Shown: in pieces, positions 59,251 to 64,000 of the stretch
Position numbering within the stretch: position 1 is the stretch's first letter
Layout of the letters: each line of letters begins with the position of its first letter
Notes under the pieces: generated by a model
Told to the model about the DNA's origin: nothing
What the model saw: the letters and a program-made list of their open reading frames with translations, nothing else
Database searches by the model: none
Translations under genes and position numbers: made by a program
Assembly: GCA_029582165.1 (NCBI GenBank)
Contig: CM055877.1
Location: forward strand, 35,719,249 to 35,783,248
DNA length: 64,000 bases
Source of the DNA: Portulaca oleracea
Lineage: Eukaryota > Streptophyta > Magnoliopsida > Caryophyllales > Portulacaceae
Direction: 5' to 3'

Positions 59251-61457
59251 CAGAGAGATCCAGACCCTCACGTTTATGAGATCTTGAAACCTGCTACTGT
59301 GCTGGCAGGGCAACATAGTACGTTGCGATACACCCATTTGGTGGTTGTTTTGAAGAGTGAGGACTTTCAGGATCTACCCCTCCTTCAGCGTCAGTTTCTT
59401 GTTCTTGTACACTTTATCAATGCAACTATCTTTGCAAATCATGGTGACACGATTACTCTTTCTTGGATGCATCACCTCCTGGATTATGGCGAGGCGAGAA
59501 CTTTGAACTGGGAAGCCGCTGCCTATGCTCATTTGGTGAGAGGAATGCAGGTCGCATGTCGTCCTATTGGTAGTGATACAGTTGGGCATTCGAAGACTAC
59601 AGAATCAAAGTTGCTTAACCTCGGTAACAGCCTCTGGCGAGTCTTAGAGGTATGCTCCAAGATATTTTCCTTAGAAATTTTGTGGTGTGCAACATTCCTT
59701 CTTTATCCATTCCACTAAGATCTTTCTTGGTTTGCAGGTGTGGGTCTTAGCATACTTTCTCCCCATGGTTGGGGAAACCAACAATGGCAATTTGCAGATC
59801 CCTGGTGCTCTTCGATGCGCAGAGTCGTCGAACTACTGTCGTTCGAAGTACCACTTTAAAGATTTGAATGGTCTTAGGAGAATTATTGACAACCTCCGAC
59901 TCGTATGACGCATTTCTTTCACTCCTTTTCTTCTCTCTGCGCACTTGAGCTTATAATGACCTTTGCAGGAGGATATTGTCCGGTCTCCATTGGACGACTA
60001 TCTCATGGAAGGCCTCCATTTTGATATTTAGCGCAGGAAGCGAGCGAGCGTCGCCTGTTGTTGGAAGGTCCCTCGGGCCTTGTTTTCTATTCGGGAGAGC
60101 GCTTCTTTTTCCAGCATACAAGGGAATGGCCTTCCAGGGTGCCTGTAGATCCTCCCGAGCTCATCCTTGACAAGCAGGCTTTGACAGAGGATGGCATGAC
60201 TCGGTATAGACACCGAATTTTGTACCAGGACAAGTGTACAAATCAAGCATAACAAGAAAAGAGGCTAGCATGGAAGAAAATCAAAAGGGCCTTCCTCAAT
60301 CAAAAGTTATCGGGCCAACCCACAACAAAAAGCCTTCACTTTCCACCATTTCTGCATACAGATGCCCACCATTTCAAATTCCATTTTTCCCACAAATCTT
60401 GTTGGCCCCATTTCTTTTGATGAGAGTAAAGTACACATCATGAGCTTTCCAACACCTTTTGAATTGCCTTAATCGGAGTCCGGATGAAGGAATTATGGCC
60501 GTTTAAAGTTGCACTTAGCCAGTTTTAAAACCCAGGTGGGCTTTAACATTTTCCAGGCCCAGAAATCTGGCCCAGAAGCGCGCCCTAGCCCAGGAGTCTT
60601 AAAACCCGCCTAGGCTTTGAAGAGAGGAGCAGAGCGACGCCGTTTAGCGCCACGTCACTGATCCCCGTGCTACTACCATCAAAACCCGCCTAGGATTTGA
60701 AGAGAGAAGCGGAGCGACGCCGTTTAGCGCCACGTCACTGATTCGTGTGCTAATATTCTCAAAGCCGGCCTAGGCTTTGATGATTCTGGCGCCAAAAATA
60801 CAATTTTCATGCATGCAATTCCATGATCATAGCACACGTGTTTGACCCCCTTTGACCACCCCAAAACCCGCCTAGGCTTTGGGCTTTGATGACGTGATTT
60901 TTGGGGTATGTCCCCCACCATTTCCCTCCAAAACCCATACTCCTTCACCTATAAATACTCCCTCTATTCCACCTTCATTTGACCAACAATCATCATCTAA
61001 TACACTTACTCTACTCTCCCACCATATTATACTTCCACTCTCTCAACTTCTCTTCATCTCCTATCATTATTCTATCCTTCCCATATTATACTCTCATCAT
61101 CCCCTTCCATCACAAAAATCATCTTCTCACATCACATCCATATTATACTACTTTTCATCTCCCAAATTCCCTTTCTCAAATCATATTCATCACCCTCATA
61201 TAACCATCCATATACCGCTCATTCAAACCGTTCACGTCATCTCATCCAGGTTTCAAGTCAAGGGGCAACTCAAGGGGGCAAATTCGTCATCACTACATCC
61301 TAAGCAAGGTTTGATTCTTTTGTTTAAATTATTGTGTTTAATCATGTAACCCTTTATATTGCATGATTTGAATAATAATTACGCGAAATTAATCAAACTT
61401 CTCCCCGCTCTCTTTCTTTTCAATGTTGATTTTAGTAAAGTCTGTTTTATAACAGGC

Positions 61458-61488
61458 GGATTCGAGAGTTCTTATAACTCTCGAATTC
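61458..61488 (+). other. Conserved LTR stem-loop
   Basis: GGATTCGAGAGTT and AACTCTCGAATTC pair around TCTTAT. Located between the promoter and the LTR 3' end. Confidence 0.7.
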
Positions 61489-61554
61489 GTAACCTTACCC
61501 CCTAATCTAGAAATCGGTTTTGTAGACCGGAGTGTTTCTTTTTTTTTATGGTTT

Positions 61555-61574
61555 GTCGATTTCCTTAAATCGAC
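61555..61574 (+). other. Second LTR stem-loop
   Basis: GTCGATTTCCTTAAATCGAC is a perfect 8 bp stem with a CCTT loop. It is kept at 15,649-15,668 and 18,743-18,762 with stem changes. Confidence 0.65.
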
Positions 61575-62093
61575 TGGCGACTCTTTAAAAAATTTTACAA
61601 ATGCATTTAATTATTTAAAATATTCGATTTCTTACACAAAATTAATTTAAGAAAATAATTTAATTCATGTCCAATATTTATCCAAGGAGGGTCCCGAGAG
61701 AAATGGGCAAGAAAATGATAAAACTTAGGCGGGTTTTATCAGTTTCAACCCAATTTCTGTTTGGCCGAGGAGACCAGTGGCAAAACCTGGAATCTGCTAA
61801 ACCCTAGGCGGGTTTTAGCCGATTCCAGTGGCCTACTGGTTCTCTTTTGGGCCTGAATTTATTAATTGGGTCGGGACTAAATTATTGTTAAATTAATTTG
61901 TGTAGTTACGGATAATTTAAATAATAAAAAACGAGTTTGTAAGTAAATAAAGTTTCATCACCCCGAAAATGAATTTCGAAAAATAAAAATATCCTTATTT
62001 AAGGATTAAGAAACCTTAGTCGGCTCCCGATCACAAATGTAGCGCATCTGAGGAAAAATTTTCCCGAACGGGAATTTTTCCGGGTCCTACAGA

Positions 62094-62113
62094 TTGACGA
62101 CTCCACTGGGGAC
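62094..62113 (+). promoter_or_regulatory. Primer-binding site of the Tat/Ogre-like element
   Basis: TTGACGACTCCACTGGGGAC begins two bases after the LTR. It matches, with two changes near the start, the TGGCGACTCCACTGGGGA motif usual after Tat/Ogre 5' LTRs, where the primer is reported to be a tRNA-Arg. Confidence 0.75.
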
Positions 62114-64000
62114 TTAAACTTTAAAAACAGGGTAAAACTTGAAAAAATCAAATTGATTTGAAAGCGTAAAAGGGAGAAGTTGATTTATTTCGCGCTTTCA
62201 ATTATTATTTTAGGCATCCCTTGCATATCGGGCCACTAATCGGTTCTTTTGACATGTTAGCACAAAGACGACGGTTTAAGTTACCTAGGATTTCCCTTGA
62301 GAGCGGGAGGCCACTACTATGGGGATGAACTCTACATCTCTAAGCATTTGGTCGCTCCTCTCCCGATGTCATACTCCGAGAGCTTCCTTGAATTTCTTTG
62401 AGAAATACCCCAACTGCTTACCTTATGGTATGAAGAATCGGGGCGAAGGCATGCGGTAGGCTATATACCCAACCATAAAAGTCCATGAATTTAGAGCCTT
62501 GGTTTAGGATACCCTTCCATGTGTATGCTATGTGCTATGTGTCTCCCTCCCCTTTTCCTGTCTTTTGTAAAGAGTCGACCCTAGTTTGGAGGTTTTATTC
62601 TTGTCCATATAAAATTCATTGGGTTGAAAAAAGGATTATTTATTAATTAATATAATTAATTCAAAAGCATTTTGGTTAGCCCAAGTGGAAGAGCCCATTT
62701 ACGTTTGAAAGTTGATTATCTTAATTAATAGATAAAAATTGACTCACCTTTGATGATATTATATGGCCCTTTATGAAATTCTCTTAACAAAGGTCCAAAA
62801 AGTTAATTAAAAGTCTAACAAAGTTAATGGATAGCGTCTTAGACTGTATAATAGTCACTAGGCTTGAGGAAATTAATTTATCAATTTAATTAATAAATCC
62901 ATCATATTTATAGCCGGGCCGTTGTTAGGCCCAACCATATTGGATTTGCCAATTAAGCCCATAAATTAATTATGACTCGCTTATTGTTGACTTTATTCAG
63001 TCCTTTACAATATCCATTTTCCTTGAGTAAATAAATAAAGCTTGTTGTATGCTATGTGTAAATACGAGTTTGTATGTTGGGTCTTCAAATTTTGAGATAT
63101 TGTTTTAGTCCGCATAATAATCGTTGGGTTGAGAAGAAATAAATTTATAAACTCGATTAATTAACCTTAAAATTTACGGTCGGCCCGGTGGTGGGGCCAA
63201 TTCATTTTAAAGGTTAATTATCCTTGTTTATCGACTTATTTTAACTCGCCTTTGATGATTTTATTCGGCCCTTCTCAATACTCTCTTACTCAAGGTCCAA
63301 AGAAAATTGATTAATAATCAAACAAAGTAAGTGTGTGTTGTTCTAGCTCGCGTAATAGTCTCAAGGTTAGAGAAAATAAAATTATAAATTTGATTATTAA
63401 GTCTAACAAATCCATGGTCGGCTCGTTGTTAAGCCCATCCACGGTGGAATTAATAATTGAGTTTGTAAGTTTGTTTTAACTCGCCTTTTGATGGCTTTAT
63501 TCGGTCCTTTACAACATCCACTCTCCTTGGGTTAAATAAATAAATGTTTTGGGTCGCAATAAAAAAAAATTGTGTAAATAGAAGTCAAGTTGTCAGTGTG
63601 TTCAACATTCTTCTAGTCCGCATAATAGCCAACATAGCTTGAGTTGTCTGAGTTGTTGGGTCAAGTTACGGATTCTCCTTAAAACGGTCGGCCTGTGGAT
63701 TAGGCCCATCCGAATTGAGAAACACTGACTTGTATCTTTCAACTTATGTCGACTCGCTATATTTGACTTTATCCGGCCCTTTATAATGCTCTTGTTGTAA
63801 AAAGTGTTGTTACGCAAATCTGTGTCATAGTTGGGTTGTTTCATGAGTCTAGATGTCTTACAATAGTCCTAGATGAGTCTTAGTTTCAGAGTCTGCATGT
63901 AAATATCTTTCAGTCTTTAGAAAGTCTCTTACAAGGTCATGTCATATGTGAGTCTTTTCTTAAGTGTTTTGTTTTTGGAAGTCTAAACCCGGGTCATGGG
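62114..64000 (+). mobile_element. Untranslated leader of the Tat/Ogre-like element, runs off the window
   Basis: No gag has started by the window end, as expected for the long leaders of this lineage. The region is AT-rich with conserved short words and a tandem repeat from about 62,600. The only minus-strand frame (63,602-63,844) shows no domain. Confidence 0.6.
62600..63860 (+). repeat. ~250 bp diverged tandem repeat, five units
   Basis: A TAGTCCGCATAATAGTC...GGGTTGAG core starts near 62,603, 62,852, 63,106, 63,346 and 63,614, spacing 240-268 bp. From the second unit on it is followed by GGTCGGCCCG-TGGT-GGCCCAACC-type text, and mostly by GACTCGC...TGACTTTATTCGGTCC. Units are well diverged. 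Confidence 0.75.

Larger units (their letters stand above)
53537..60204 (+). pseudogene. Plant-mobile-domain (PMD, MAIN-like) gene split by LTRs
   Basis: PMD proteins (MAIN/MAIL1 family) act in nuclei in gene and transposon silencing; many PMD genes are transposon-borne. Exon 1 starts at 53,537, is cut at 53,583 and resumes at 54,798; its 3' border is uncertain. Exon 2 is 55,085-55,380 plus 59,256-59,649. It reads in one frame once the LTR and one CAGAG copy are ignored: MERFWDTTNSFHLPVGEMML, ITGLNWGG, then RDPDPHVYEILKPATVL and LRYTHLVVVLK. Exon 3 (59,738-59,902, phase 0) begins VWVLAYFLP. Exon 4 starts at 59,969, frameshifts at a TAG (60,029), and resumes with GLVFYSGERFFFQHTREWPSRVP until a Tat LTR cuts it at 60,205. 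The HLPVGEM and VWVLAYFLP motifs identify the domain. It lies antisense to the Tat element at its left. Confidence 0.82.
60205..62091 (+). mobile_element. 5' LTR of a Tat/Ogre-like element, 1887 bp
   Basis: Starts TATAGACACCGAATTTTG and ends TTTTTCCGGGTCCTACA. A primer site follows, so it is a 5' LTR of an element extending beyond the window. U3 holds CCTAGGCGGGTTTTA-type motifs and a promoter CACCTATAAATACTCCC (about 60,945-60,961). R/U5 holds two stem-loops (61,458-61,488 and 61,555-61,574). Same family as the solo LTRs at 15,142 and 18,242. It was inserted into the PMD gene; the 3' duplication (expected CTCGG) lies outside the window. Confidence 0.9.

Noticed and set aside
60879..61349. 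156-residue plus-strand frame with Ser/His/Pro-rich text
   Set aside because: Lies over the promoter and leader of a Tat LTR; low complexity and mirrored by an equally open minus frame in the solo LTR at 16,068-16,291.

Overview
The window is nuclear DNA of a flowering plant, most likely a eudicot. It has long LTR retrotransposon termini, MITEs, a CACTA (En/Spm) transposon, split genes with GT-AG introns and (AT)n microsatellites. No bacterial, phage, organellar, tRNA or rRNA gene is visible. Most of the sequence is nested transposable elements in which genes are rare and usually broken. The species cannot be fixed from the sequence alone.

Layout. 0.5-1.3 kb is a ~100 bp tandem repeat. 2.9-3.7 kb holds an LTR-like promoter ending in a fold-back. 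5.9-10.9 kb has two copies of a long Del/Tekay-type LTR in opposite orientations, one carrying a 902 bp solo LTR. 11-25 kb is a mosaic of gypsy fragments: Athila-like 3' regions with purine-rich tracts, a Tat-lineage 3' LTR, a complete 691 bp TRIM, two solo Tat LTRs and a MITE split by one of them. 25,356-36,608 is one CACTA element with AGA target-site duplications, two decayed genes, a 300 bp-armed hairpin and a nested Stowaway MITE. 37.1-37.7 kb is a non-autonomous Mutator-like element with a 9 bp duplication.

37.9-47.7 kb is the gene-bearing part. It holds the two ends of a broken IAA-amino-acid hydrolase (ILR1-like) gene on the + strand. It also holds the only open multi-exon gene, on the - strand: three exons for a 515-residue coiled-coil protein of the plant At5g41620-like family, with Tourist-like MITEs in its first intron.

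48.3-50.7 kb is a decayed Copia gag. It abuts a Tat LTR (- strand), its polypurine tract and a minisatellite-bearing 3' region. From 53.5 kb, antisense to that element, runs a spliced plant-mobile-domain (PMD) gene. Its first exon is split by a 1.2 kb solo LTR, its second by a 3.87 kb solo LTR, and its 3' end is cut by the 5' LTR of another Tat/Ogre-like element (60,205-62,091). That element's primer-binding site and repeat-rich leader run to the window end.

Five solo LTRs with perfect 5 bp duplications show frequent insertion followed by LTR-LTR recombination. All boundaries were read by eye from repeats and duplications; family names rest on recognised motifs, not on searches.
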